Positions 7,579-16,797 of a DNA stretch of 20,793 nt are shown here, piece after piece. Position 1 is the stretch's first letter; every line of letters begins with the position of its first letter. A model generated the notes under the pieces. The model was not told the DNA's origin. It saw only the letters and a list, made by a program, of their open reading frames with translations, and made no database searches. The stretch is from Fomitopsis serialis. Its lineage: Eukaryota; Basidiomycota; Agaricomycetes; Polyporales; Fomitopsidaceae. The translations under genes and the position numbers were made by a program. The stretch is from the NCBI RefSeq assembly GCF_022376445.1, contig NW_025955559.1:1-20793 (forward strand). The letters are read 5' to 3'.

Positions 7579-9103
7579 CTACGCACCGGTGAAAACGAAC
7601 CCGTCCAACGATAACTTCTGCTCAAAGGCCGCAGAGCGCATGTAGCGCTCCACCTGCTCACCCGCCTCGTTTGACATGCTCTCCACGCATCGCTGGCTCG
7701 CATTTTCCCCACGTACGCGCCACCAAGTGCATGTCTCGCGCACGTTGGCCCGGGGCCACCCGGGCTTGATGCCAGTGCATATGAACTGGGCCAAAGGCAC
7801 ATTTTCAGCAACTCGTCGAGCGGTATTTTGCATACTCCGCTGCCAGCTGGATGGCTCTGGTGTCTTGCCGACTTTGAAGTTGAGTCGCATACATAGGAGG
7901 CTGGACTGGGTGACGGCTGGGAGGAGCCAGTCCTATCAGGGGAGACAGTCAGTGTGAGCGTGCGAGATCATTCCCTGCATTCAGACGCACCATCCATAAG
8001 GATTGGTCATCCTCAGGCTGTCTGCAATCGAACGTAAGTTCGAGGCACCGTAGGCGCCCCACACTGGGGCGAAGGATCATTCGGAAGAAATCGATCCACC
8101 TCAGGTTGCTGGGGCTGTGCGGGTGGTCCTTGTAGGAGAAGTCGAATGATAGACAAACGGGTCTTGCAAACTGCAAGGCGTCGGCGAGTCGACCAACGAT
8201 CGGATTGGAGGAATCGTGGGTGCGATGCAGGAGGAGTCGACGAATTGGCGCTCTTGTGAAATGTATCAGATCCTCGAACGAAATGGCTACATCCGCCAGA
8301 GGGACAGATGCCGGCCACATCCAATTACGGAGAGAGAATTCGAGGAGTTGACATATGCCAAGCATTTCCAGTCTCTGCAAGTTGGGAAATACGTAGAACA
8401 ACGGACATGCCTCACAATCGGATAGGTGGACCTCGCGTACGGTAGGAAGCTGTCCGAGCTGTCCGAGCACAAGCTGGATGAACGGATCCTGGCCTAGTAT
8501 TTCGGACATCTGGGGTTTATAACCCTTTAGATGCAGTGTGTGCGCACTGCGGAACAAGGCGAGATGGCTCAGTGCAACGAGGTTCTTGACGACCGAGGTG
8601 TCGAAACCGAACGCGAGCGTTACTGTCCTTGGTCGGCTCTGCATCCGCGAGGCTACGTCGAGCGTACGAGATTCCACGTGTGTGAGTGTGACAATTTGCA
8701 GGCCTTCTAGCGATACGAGAGCGTCGCCGATGCGTGGTTCCACTTCGAGCAAACGGTCCACGAGGGGGAGAACTAGCACGCGGAGGTTGCGTGTCTCAGC
8801 AAGGAGACCTGCCAACTGTTCGAACAATAGCTTGGGCAGCGCTAAGGCCCTTGCTAGGGCTTCATAGTGTATGTGGAGTTCACGAAGCCAGGAGGCACGA
8901 GAACGAGGATCGCCTAACATAAATGCGCAGATTTTCGCGAGATGGCCTGATCGAGACGTCTCAACATGCGACAGGACGATACACCTGGCGATGGGGTGGA
9001 TATGTCGAGACGTGAGGGAAAGACTGCGAGCGTCGTCCAGCTGGACGAGCGATAGGATGATGGACCATACGTCTTCGTTCAACCGCGATGCCTGAGATTG
9101 CAT
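7579..9103 (-). CDS. F-box-like family protein, paralogue B (intact)
   Basis: Two exons on the minus strand, 9103-7991 and 7932-7579, give about 488 residues. The 58-base intron (7990-7933) has a GTGCGT donor, a CTGAC branch site and a GATAG acceptor, in phase 0 after Trp-Met, at the same place as in A. The N-terminus MQSQASRLNEDVWSIILSLV, then LDDARSLSLTSRHIHPIARC, matches the F-box pattern. The middle has leucine-rich segments (LVALSHLALFRSAHTLHL, VREVHLSDCEACPLFYVFPN). Exon 2 has CTWWRVRGENASQRCVESMS and AAFEQKLSLDGFVFTG. An in-frame ATG upstream at 9250 would add 49 residues, but a TACTAAT branch site and an acceptor lie in that stretch, and paralogue E starts at the same MQSQ, so the shorter start is preferred. 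It is closest by eye to E. The likely role is an SCF substrate receptor; the target is unknown. Confidence 0.85.
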
Positions 9104-9330
9104 TCTGTTATCAATAATAAGCTGCGAGCGATTAGTACAGACGCGAGGCAGCAGAACGCAGCTACGACTGACGTGCACAGCGACAATCCCGTGGTCGTCG
9201 TGGATGTGTAGTACCTTGTGTAACGTACCAGTCGCGTGGTAGTCGTGCACTACTATGGCAGCAGTGGCTGAGCCACCGGGATTCGCAACGACCGTCGATC
9301 ACGAGTGAGATCGTGACTTGCGCATTCAAT
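9104..9330 (-). promoter_or_regulatory. 5' region of gene B with probable 5' UTR intron and conserved palindrome
   Basis: Read on the minus strand, this matches the sequence upstream of paralogue E in order: GGTGGCTCAGCCAC (9264-9276 as the 13-bp core), CGACGACCAC, CACGTCAGTCGTA, TGCGTTCTG, then GTACTAATCGC and an acceptor (CGCAG, ending at 9122) a few bases before the start codon. The TACTAAT at 9137-9131 is an ideal branch site, and a GTACGT donor starts at 9228, giving a 107-base 5' UTR intron. A second acceptor (AACAG) lies immediately before the A that precedes the ATG. Confidence 0.55.
9264..9276. promoter_or_regulatory. Interrupted palindrome GTGGCTnAGCCAC upstream of B
   Basis: On the plus strand the 13 bases are GTGGCTGAGCCAC: two 6-base arms around one central base. 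The same element lies upstream of D (14009-14021) and E (16627-16639), where the central base is C on the coding strand, exactly as here when read on B's strand. It sits about 160 bases before the ATG of both B and E. A dyad of this form could bind a dimeric transcription factor, or it may only be conserved through recent duplication. Confidence 0.5.
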
Positions 9331-9845
9331 TTCGAGACATCATGATGCATGTGAGCACAAGTCGTCAATGTAGAACGTCTCGCGATTTCAACAGGATCAT
9401 GGGTCGGATGCTCCGAGTCGTCGCTCGACTGGGGGCTTGGACTTTTCAACACGACTCGCATCAGTAGTGTTCAGTATCCGGGCAAGTGTGTCGGCGATGA
9501 CTGCTCCAGACATGAACTGGATTGAAGTACACTACGCACGGTTCAAGTACCATGAATTAACGATGCGCGTCGTCTGTCTCTCAACTCTCGAGACACCCAC
9601 CAACGCACTGTCTTGCTACCTTCCGACAGCGCACAAGTGAGTCGCATTGCATCTCAATCACCTAGTTCAACTGATATACGCCTCCAAGCCTCACGATGCC
9701 AGTTCTCCGCGCCGTGTACCTCCCACGCGATTGCGCGGCTCGACAGGTTTCCAAGCCTCGCTCGCGCCAAGTAACACTGCGTTGGCGCTGTCTTCATGTC
9801 GCTCAGCGAGTAGGGTGCGTCACGAGATGGCTAAACACATACCAT
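9331..9845. other. Intergenic region between B (5' side) and C (3' side)
   Basis: No credible coding frame is visible in these 515 bases. It holds the distal upstream region of B and the 3' flank of C. The bases just past the C stop (stop codon at 9848-9846) match the flank of D over a short distance, GAGTCCTAGATGGT being common to both, and then diverge. Confidence 0.4.
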
Positions 9846-11417
9846 CTAGGACTCAGCCAAGACGAACCCATCGAGGGTCAACGTCTCCTCAAACTCGGCC
9901 GAGCGCATGTAGCGATCGACCAGCGCCCCAGCCTCGTCCGAGATCCGCTCCGCGCGTCGCTCGCCCGTGTCTGTGGACGTGGATATCCGCCACCAGGTGC
10001 ACTCCCCGAGGACACGAATAAGGAGACCAGACTCGGAGGGCGCGTCGGGGTGTCTGTACCCGGCGACGATGCAGATGTACTGGAGCGAGGGGACGGAGTC
10101 TACGAGCATGCGGCGAGCCGCGTCCACCTCCTGCTGGGCACGGTGCGGTAGCTCAGGGGCGCCGGAGCGGGGTGCGCGGTTGAAGTTGAAGTGCAGTTTG
10201 ACGCAGACGAGAGCGGACGGCACGAGGAAAGGAAGGAGCCACTTCTAGGATCACGGTCAGCGTGGGAGAGCGAGGCGAGAGTGAAGTAGAATAAGTAGAC
10301 GCACCACGAACGGCAGAGGCCTCTCTGCACGCCGGAAAGACAGTGCCTCGAGCTCGAGGCATCGCAGCCTCCCTTCGGGGCCCAGGTTCGCTGTCAAGAA
10401 CGATGCCCAGTGTTTCAGCGAGGCGGGCTCTCGAGGGCGACGCACACCAGAGCCGACGGACAGGCAGACGGGTCTCATCGCACGCAGGGGGCCGAATCCA
10501 TCTCGCCGTGTCCCCGTGTTAACGTCCAGCCGATCCTGGATGTGCAGCGAGCGGACGGTCGCGTTCGTGAAGCCTTTGAGCGCTGCCACTGTCGCGTTGA
10601 CCTCGACCAGAGGCACGTTCTGCGGCCACGCCCATTGTTCCCAGAACGGGACGTTGATGTCCGTCAAATACAGCGACTGCATGCTGGGGAAGAGGCGGTG
10701 CAAGGGGAGGACGCTGCCCCCGCTGCCGAGGCGGACTTTGCGCACGCTCGGATGGCTGCCAAGATCCATGCGAGAGCGGTACAGACGGCCGTCGAGGGGC
10801 CCGAGGCAATCAATGTGCACGGTGTGTGCGTTGTCGAGCAGAGGCAGATTGCTCAGCGAGGCGATGTCCCGGCAGTCCGGTGTCCAGTAGAAGAACGGCC
10901 TCACGAACTCGAGGGTCACGTCCGAGGGACGACTTGCCATCTTTCTGGCGAGCTCCATTGTGGGACGAGACATGCCGCCTAGCTTGAGGGTGTGGAGATG
11001 CCTCAAGGAGATGAGAGCGCGGCCGAAGCGTGGCTCGACTTGGAGGGACCTGTCCATGTCGCAGAGAGACAGAATACGGAGGTTCGGCGCCGCCTCGAGT
11101 AGGTTGGCGAGGGAGGTGTGCACCGGCAACGGCTCAGGCTCCTCTGTGACGCGCGAGCAGTATTTCGCGGGGATGGAGACGCAGAGCTCGTGCAACCACC
11201 AGGCGCGATTGCGGGGGTCGGCGAGCATGTACGAGCATATTGTCTGTACTTGAGAAAATGTGGATGGCTCCGCGCGAGACAGGACGGCGCGTCGAGAGAG
11301 CGGATATATATCGCGACACGTAAGGGACAGACTGCGCGCGTCGTCGAGTTGGGTGAAAGAGAGGATGGCAGACCATACGAGATCGTTCCATTTGTACTGT
11401 TGAATGGGATAAGCCAT
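9846..11417 (-). CDS. F-box-like family protein, paralogue C (intact)
   Basis: Two exons on the minus strand, 11417-10305 and 10244-9846, give about 503 residues. The 60-base intron (10304-10245) has the family's GTGCGT donor, a CTGAC branch site and a CCTAG acceptor, in phase 0. Residues about 8-45 (WNDLVWSAILSFTQLDDARS, then LSLTCRDIYPLSRRAVLSR) fit the F-box. The middle contains leucine-rich segments (LANLLEAAPNLRILSLCDMD, VRKVRLGSGGSVLPLHRLFP). Exon 2 starts KWLLPFLVPSALV and carries CTWWRISTSTDTGERRAERI and SAEFEETLTLDGFVLAES. The start is MAYP, aligned with MSHP of D; an ATG 21 codons upstream lies beyond a probable 5' UTR intron acceptor (CATTAG, ending at 11438) and is not used. C is the sister of D and heads away from SEC61. 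Confidence 0.85.
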
Positions 11418-11766
11418 GGAGTTGCAAGTCGTTCCAGCTAATGAAACAGATAGAAAGATTAGTGCGTGTACCGCGAGCACGGCAGTTCAGAGTAAAGTAC
11501 ATACGTAGGGTGGCAAGAACTAGTGTCCCCAGGCAGACGTAGACAATTCCTTCAACCTTCGTGCCTCAGGATATCCTTGTCTGACGAGAGGCCAGGAAGG
11601 TAGTACCTCGGGCAGCCTCGGGGTTACCTCTCTGGGAAGGTGTTATGGCATATTTGTGTGCCAGGTCAGTGGGACGGTGGCTACGTGTGGGCGCCTGTGA
11701 GCCAACGCATACAACTCTCTGACCTCCGCCGCTCGTTTGAGTTGGTTCCCCTTCACTCTTCCAGCC
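11418..11766. promoter_or_regulatory. Divergent promoter region shared by F-box-like C and SEC61
   Basis: C (-) and SEC61 (+) start only 349 bases apart and point away from each other, so this interval must hold both promoters and both 5' UTRs. On the C side, a pyrimidine-rich TTTCTATCTGTTTCATTAG (revcomp, acceptor ending at 11438) followed by CTGGAAC matches the segment before the start of D, which indicates a 5' UTR intron. I see no clear TATA box. Confidence 0.45.
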
Positions 11767-13575
11767 ATGAGCGGTTGTAAGTCTCCCAGAAATACTCACC
11801 TTCCTCGAATGCTGACCCGCCGATAGTTCGGTTCCTCAACCTCGTCCGGCCATTCCTCCCTATTCTTCCAGAGGTCTCGTCGCCCGACCGCAAGGTGCGC
11901 CCGCATCCTCAGCCTGGAGAACTGACGATGCGACCACCCGCAGGTCCCCTTCAACCAAAAAGTACTATGGACGGCCGTCACGCTCCTCATCTTCTTGGTC
12001 TGCTCCCAGGTCCCGCTCTACGGCATCATGTCGTCCGACTCCGCTGACCCCCTCTACTGGATGCGTGTCATCCTCGCCTCCAACCGCGGCACCCTCATGG
12101 AGCTCGGTATCACCCCCATCGTTACCTCCGGAATGATCATGCAGCTCCTCGCAGGCGCAAACCTCATCGACGTCGACTTTTCTCTCAAGGACGATCGCGC
12201 GCTGTTCAGCGGCGCTCAAAAGTGTGAGTCTTAGCTTCCTTTCGACTGTTTGGGAGGGCGGGAAGTTGTGAGGAGATGCACGAATATCCTGTCTTGCGCT
12301 TCCACCTGCTCACGGGCTTTGCACAGTGTTCGCCCTGATTATTTCCCTCGGTCAAGCAACCGTCTACGTGCTCACCGGTCTCTACGGCCAACCCCACGAC
12401 CTCGGCGCCGGCATCTGCCTCCTCCTCATCATTCAGCTCATCTCCGCCTCGCTCATCGTCATCCTCCTCGACGAGCTCCTCCAGAAGGGCTACGGGCTCG
12501 GGTCGGGCATCTCCCTGTTCATCGCCACCAACATTTGCGAGTCCATCGTCTGGAAGGCCTTCTCGCCCACGACGATCAACACCGGGCGCGGCCCCGAGTT
12601 CGAGGGCGCGGTCGTCTCGCTCTTCCACCTCCTCTTCACCTGGAACGACAAAGGCCGTGCGCTGCGCGAGGCGTTTTGGCGCGAGCGTCTGCCGAACATC
12701 ATGAACCTGATTGCGACCGTGGTCGTCTTCGTGGTCGTCATCTACCTCCAGGGCTTCAGGATTGAGATTCCCGTGAAGAGCAACCGTTTCCGCGGCCAGC
12801 GCGGCTCGTACCCCGTCAAGCTGTTCTACACGAGCAACATGCCGATCATGCTGGAGAGCGCGCTCACGTCGAACGTTTTCATCGTCTCGCAGATGCTCGC
12901 CAGCCGCTTCCCGGACAACTTCCTCGTCAAGCTGCTCGGTATCTGGGAGGTGTGTGTGTCCGCTGTCTGCATTTGACCGCGCCCTGATGCACAAGCATCC
13001 GCAGCCGACGGAGGACTCGCACCAGCTCGCGGCCGTGTCGGGCATCGCGTACTACATGTCCCCGCCGCACACGCTCAAGGCGGCCTTCCTCGACCCGATC
13101 CACACGGCGGTCTACATCGGCTTCATCGTCACCGCCTGCGCGATCTTCTCCAAGACGTGGATCGAGGTCTCCGGCAGCGGCCCGCGCGACATCGCGAAGC
13201 AGCTTAAGGATCAGCAGATGGTGCGTTCCTCCTGTTCTCGTTCCGTTCGCCCAGCCTTCTGACTGACGGCTGCGCAGGTGATGGCGGGCCACCGCGAGGG
13301 CTCGATGTACAAGGAGCTCAAGCGCGTCGTGCCCACCGCGGCGGCGCTGGGCGGCGCGATCCTCGGCCTCCTCTCCGTCGCGGCGGATCTCATGGGCGCC
13401 ATCGGCAGCGGCACGGGTATCCTCATGGCCGTCACGATCATCTACAGCTACTGGGAGATCGGCATGCGGGTGCGTGCTTCTCTCGTCTCCCTCTCTTGTG
13501 TATCTCTGACGGTGTTTGTTCGCTGCGCAGGAGGCCGGCGGTCCGGAGATGGCAGCGCTGGGCGATCTGCTGTGA
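11767..13575 (+). CDS. SEC61: Sec61 alpha subunit, ER protein-conducting channel
   Basis: Seven exons: 11767-11776, 11827-11894, 11944-12223, 12327-12949, 13005-13220, 13278-13469 and 13531-13575. They join in frame to 477 residues, the usual Sec61 alpha length. Sec61 alpha is the ten-helix pore of the ER translocon, through which secretory and membrane proteins pass co-translationally from the ribosome, with Sec61 beta and gamma as partners. The tiny first exon encodes MSGF with a GTAAGT donor. Signatures seen include the first SecY motif ([20 protein letters not shown], about 76-95), the second around [19 protein letters not shown] (about 166-184), LYWMR before the plug, [14 protein letters not shown] in the helix 6/7 region, and [20 protein letters not shown] in the ribosome-facing loop. 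It ends AALGDLL. All motifs are intact, with no sign of damage. Part of its 3' half and 3' flank recurs in broken form at 15958-16195. Confidence 0.97.
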
Positions 13576-14259
13576 GCGGTGCGTCGGCGCGTCGGCTGTC
13601 TGACTGCAGAGGGACATGGACGAGCGGATCTGGGTCTGGCCCGTAAGAGTTATATGTTACGTCGGTGTCAGATTCAATAATGCGATACGACGGGCTGGGC
13701 ACCGTGCGGTCGGCGGCGGTCGTGTAAAAGAGAAGTTGTCCTCGCTCCTGGTTAGTTATTCAACGCTATGCTATCGCTCGAGGTGTCGTATGGAAGCGTG
13801 GGCTCCGCGCTGGTCGTTCTTTCGTGCCAGGGCTCCCTGGGAACGGTTTGTCTACACAGGTCATCCACGAGATGTTACTCGAACCTACATTTGGATCGCG
13901 AGATATTCTCCGTTGACGACCTGTGTTCTCATGCATTCTCGAACTTAGATCTGCACTGCTGCATATGTACTACGCACTCGCAGCGTGATCGGTCCATTCC
14001 GAATCCGGGTGGCTCAGCCACCGCTGCCGCCACTCCGTCCTCTTCCTTCTTATTCTCCTCCTCCCCCTTCTCTTCCGCCAGCCAACGGTAAATTTCTGGA
14101 CATAAGTACTCTCAAGGCCCCTCTCTCGCCGCCTGCCCTGTAATATGTACGGTGACTGTGAACCACTGTGCTCTTTGTCTATGTGCTGACCTTTCTTTCT
14201 GTTTGACATTGCACGGATACAATCTCGCCACAGCTGGAACAACCTGCGACTCCATCGGC
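13576..14259 (+). promoter_or_regulatory. SEC61 3' flank and 5' region of paralogue D
   Basis: The first part is the SEC61 3' UTR; 13642-13752 recurs at about 16088-16195. Around 13917-13980 the CCTGTGTTC...GAACTTAGATCTGCA stretch matches about 16500-16540 upstream of E, and CGCAGCGTGATCGGTC with GGTGGCTCAGCCACCG (from 13979) matches about 16598-16642. A long pyrimidine tract follows (about 14035-14085). A probable 5' UTR intron ends at 14233 (GCCACAG) just before CTGGAACAACCTGCGACTCC, which matches the leader of C. There is no gene in this interval. Confidence 0.45.
14009..14021. promoter_or_regulatory. Interrupted palindrome GTGGCTCAGCCAC upstream of D
   Basis: Here the dyad extends by one base on each side (GGTGGCT-C-AGCCACC). 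It lies about 240 bases before the ATG of D. It is the same element as at 9264-9276 and 16627-16639, embedded in a longer block shared with the E upstream region. Confidence 0.5.
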
Positions 14260-15822
14260 ATGTCTCATCCCAATCAGTTCAAGTTGAACGATCTCGTGTG
14301 GTCTGTCATCCTGTCTTTCATCCAACCCGATGATGCACGCAGTCTGTCCCTCACGTCTCGCGACATATCCGCTCTCTCGATGCGTCGTCCTGTCTCGCGC
14401 GGAACCGTTCACATTTTCTCAAGTACAGACGGTGTGCTCCTACATGCTCGCCGACCCCCGCGACCGCGCCTGGTGGTTGCACCGAGCTCTGCGTCTCCAT
14501 CCCTGCGACAGACTACGAGCGTGCCGCAGAGGAGCCTGAACGTGAACCGTTGCAGGTGCACACCTTCCTGGCCAACCTACTCGAGGCAGCCCCGAACCTC
14601 CGTGTTCTGTCGCTCGGCGACATGGACAGGGCTCTCCAAGTCGAGCCGCGCTTCGGCCGCGCTCTCAGTTCTTTGGCGCACCTCCACACCATCAAGCTCG
14701 CCGGTGTGTCTCGTCCCACCTTGGAGTTCGCCAGAAAGATGACGAGTCGCCCCTCGGATGTGACCCTCGAGTTCGTGAGGCCCTTCTCCTCCTGGGTACC
14801 GAATTACCTGGATTTCATCTCGCTGAGCAACCTGCCTTTGTTCGACAAGGCATACGCCGTGCAGATTGATTGCCTCGGCCCCTCGCAGGTGATCTGTACC
14901 GCTCTGATATGCATCTTAGCAGCCATCCGAGCGTGCGTATAGTCCGCCTTGGCAACGGGGGCAGTATCCTCCCCTTGCACCGGCTGTTCCCTAGTATGCA
15001 GTCGCTGTATTTGACGGACATCAATGGCCCGTTATGGGATCAATGCGTGTGGCCGCAGCACATGCCTCTGGTCGAGGTCAATGCGACAGTGGCAGCGCTA
15101 CGTGGCTTTACGAGCGCGTCCGTCCGCTGGCTGCACATCCAGGATCGGCAGGACGTTAACACGGGGACACGGCGAGATGGATTCGGCCCCCTACGTGCGA
15201 TGAGACCCGTCTACCTGTCCGTCGGCACTGGTGTGCGTCGGCCTCGAGAGCCCGCCTCGCTGAAACACTGGGCGCAGTTCTTGAAAGCGAACCTGGGCCC
15301 CGAAGGGAGGCTGCGATACCTCGAGCTCGAGGCACTGTCTTTCCGGCGTGCAGAGAGGCCTCTGCCGTTCGTGGTGCGTCTACTCATCCTTCACCCTCGC
15401 CTCGCTGACCACGATCATAGAAGTGGCTCATTCCCCTCCTCGCGCCGTCTGCTATCGTGTGCGTCAAAGTGCACTTCAACTTCGACCGCGCACCCCGCTT
15501 CGGCTCCCCGGGGTTGCCGCCCCAGGCGCAGCGGGACGAGGTGGACGCAGCCCGCTGCAGGCTGATCCATTTCGTCCCTTCGCTTCGATACATCTGCACC
15601 GTTGCCGGGTACAGGCCCCATGACGCGTCTACCGAGTCTAGTCTCCGGATTCGTGTCCTCGGGGAGTGCACCTGGTGGCGGATAACCACGTCCGCAGACA
15701 CAGGCGAGCGATGCGCGGAGTGGATCTCGGACGAGGCTGGGGCGCGGGTCGATCGCTACATGCGCTCGGCCGAGTTTGAGGAGACGTTAAGCCTGGATGG
15801 GTTCGTCTTGGCTGAGTCCTAG
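14260..15822 (+). pseudogene. F-box-like family, paralogue D, three frameshifts
   Basis: Aligned with C, the gene would have exon 1 at 14260-15373 and exon 2 at 15421-15822, with a 47-base intron (GTGCGT donor, CTGAC branch, CATAG acceptor). Three lesions lie in exon 1. A two-base loss near 14364-14368 falls in the F-box (ATATAT in C becomes AT). A one-base gain near 14482 follows WWLH. A one-base loss near 14878 falls in DCLGP (GGG becomes GG). The frames between the lesions still read as family protein (SQVQTVCSYMLADPRDRAWW; NLLEAAPNLRVLSLGDMDRA; VPLVEVNATVAAL-type text), and exon 2 is entirely open with CTWWRITTSADTGERCAEWI and SAEFEETLSLDGFVLAES. The rest is very close to C, so inactivation looks recent. 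A shorter protein from an internal ATG cannot be excluded. Confidence 0.8.
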
Positions 15823-15957
15823 ATGGTCTGTGCTTCACTGCCCTCTCATGTGTCCCGTACCGCGGTCTCGTCTCGTCGGTGAGCATCTTATAATATCAGA
15901 GACAGACGACGCGCCGTCGTCGCAATATCATATAAAGTGATGGAGCATACATGGTCA
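15823..15957. other. Spacer between paralogue D and the SEC61 fragment
   Basis: No gene is visible. It contains GACGACGCGCCGTCGTC, an almost perfect short dyad near 15906-15922, and an AT-rich ATATCATATAAAG near 15925-15937. Confidence 0.3.
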
Positions 15958-16195
15958 TGTCGAGGGCTTCCGGATCGAAATCCCTGTGAAGAGCAACCGC
16001 TTCCGCGGTCAGCGTCGTATCCTGTCAAGCTGTTCTCCACCGATCATGTGCGATCCTCGGCCTCCTCTTCGTCGCGGCGGACCTCGCAAGAGTCGAATAT
16101 GTTACTTCGGTGTCGGATTAATGCGAGACGACGACGGGCTGGGCTCGTGCGGTCGGCGGCTGTCGTGTAAAAGAGAAGTTGTCCTCGCTCCCGGT
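15958..16195 (+). pseudogene. Internally deleted fragment of SEC61 (3' half and 3' UTR)
   Basis: Three collinear pieces of SEC61 are fused. About 15961-16048 matches the exon 4 segment at about 12750-12850 ([17 protein letters not shown] region: GTGAAGAGCAACCG is identical), with a further small loss near GATCATG. About 16049-16086 matches exon 6 at about 13357-13392 (GCGATCCTCGGCCTCCTCT...GTCGCGGCGGA). About 16088-16195 matches the 3' end and 3' UTR at about 13642-13752 (GTAAAAGAGAAGTTGTCCTC is identical). The missing parts span both exons and introns, so this arose as genomic DNA with deletions and not from a spliced messenger. It is out of frame and cannot encode a channel. Its position just upstream of E shows that the block SEC61 3' part plus F-box-like gene was tandemly duplicated. 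Confidence 0.85.
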
Positions 16196-16797
16196 ACTGG
16201 GCGCTGTTTCATGGGGTTCGTTGAGATCGCATTGTCCACTCAGCTTACCTTCGCGAGGCGTTCAGTGGTTTGAAGGAGTGCTGAATGTGGAGGGGGTATC
16301 ATTTCCGGCACAGCCTCCCAGTGGGAGTCCCAGAGCTTGGTTGTTTGACGTGTCTGCGTGTGCGTGTGCGAAAGGATGGGGAAGGTAGTGCATTTTGTGC
16401 GGATCCGTTGGCGGCGGTAGCGGTGTAGCGTAGCATAAGTACCGCCGTCGTTGGTCAACTTAGTTGCAGCTCAATTCTACCGGAACCACTCGAATCTCGG
16501 CCTGTGTTCACACGTCTTCTTGAACTTGAATCTGCATGCGCATTGCGCAAGTGATCTCTACCCTTAAGAGACGACAAACGTCTATTGTGCTCTCGCTCGC
16601 AGCGTGATCGGTCGATCCGAATCGGTGTGGCTCAGCCACCGCCGCTACCTTACTTGTAAGTACTGCCACCACGCGGCCGATCCAGCACACAAGGTCCTAT
16701 ACAGCCACTCACGACGACCACTGGGTTGTCGCCACACACGTCAGTCGTACCTGCGTTCTGTTGTCCCGCCTCTGTACTAATCGCGCGTAGCATCAGA
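16196..16797 (+). promoter_or_regulatory. 5' region of paralogue E with probable 5' UTR intron
   Basis: No gene is seen. The right part corresponds to the upstream regions of D and B (GTGATCGGTCGATCCGAATC, the palindrome at 16627-16639, CGACGACCACTGGG, CACGTCAGTCGTACC, TGCGTTCTG). A GTAAGT donor begins at 16656, a TACTAAT branch site lies at 16775-16781, and acceptors end at 16790 (GCGTAG) or 16796 (CATCAG), which suggests a 5' UTR intron of about 135-141 bases ending almost at the start codon. The left part (16196-16490) shares nothing obvious with the rest of the window. Confidence 0.5.
16627..16639. promoter_or_regulatory. Interrupted palindrome GTGGCTCAGCCAC upstream of E
   Basis: This copy has the same 13-base core as upstream of B and D, 159 bases before the ATG of E and just ahead of the GTAAGT donor. 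In B it likewise lies just upstream of the proposed intron donor, so the element would fall in the core promoter or first 5' UTR exon. Confidence 0.5.

Noticed and set aside
12206..13045. Long open frame of 279 codons on the minus strand
   Set aside because: It lies fully antisense to SEC61 exons and introns. It exists because GC-rich third positions leave the antisense frame free of stops.
13979..14260. Possible tRNA or structured RNA around the GGTGGCTCAGCCACC dyad
   Set aside because: No cloverleaf or conserved tRNA boxes are present. The dyad is too short and lacks a supporting structure around it.
15958..16195. Possible processed (retro) pseudogene of SEC61
   Set aside because: Deletion joins do not match exon-exon junctions, and 3' UTR continues into flanking DNA without a poly(A) tract. 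Genomic duplication with internal deletion fits better.
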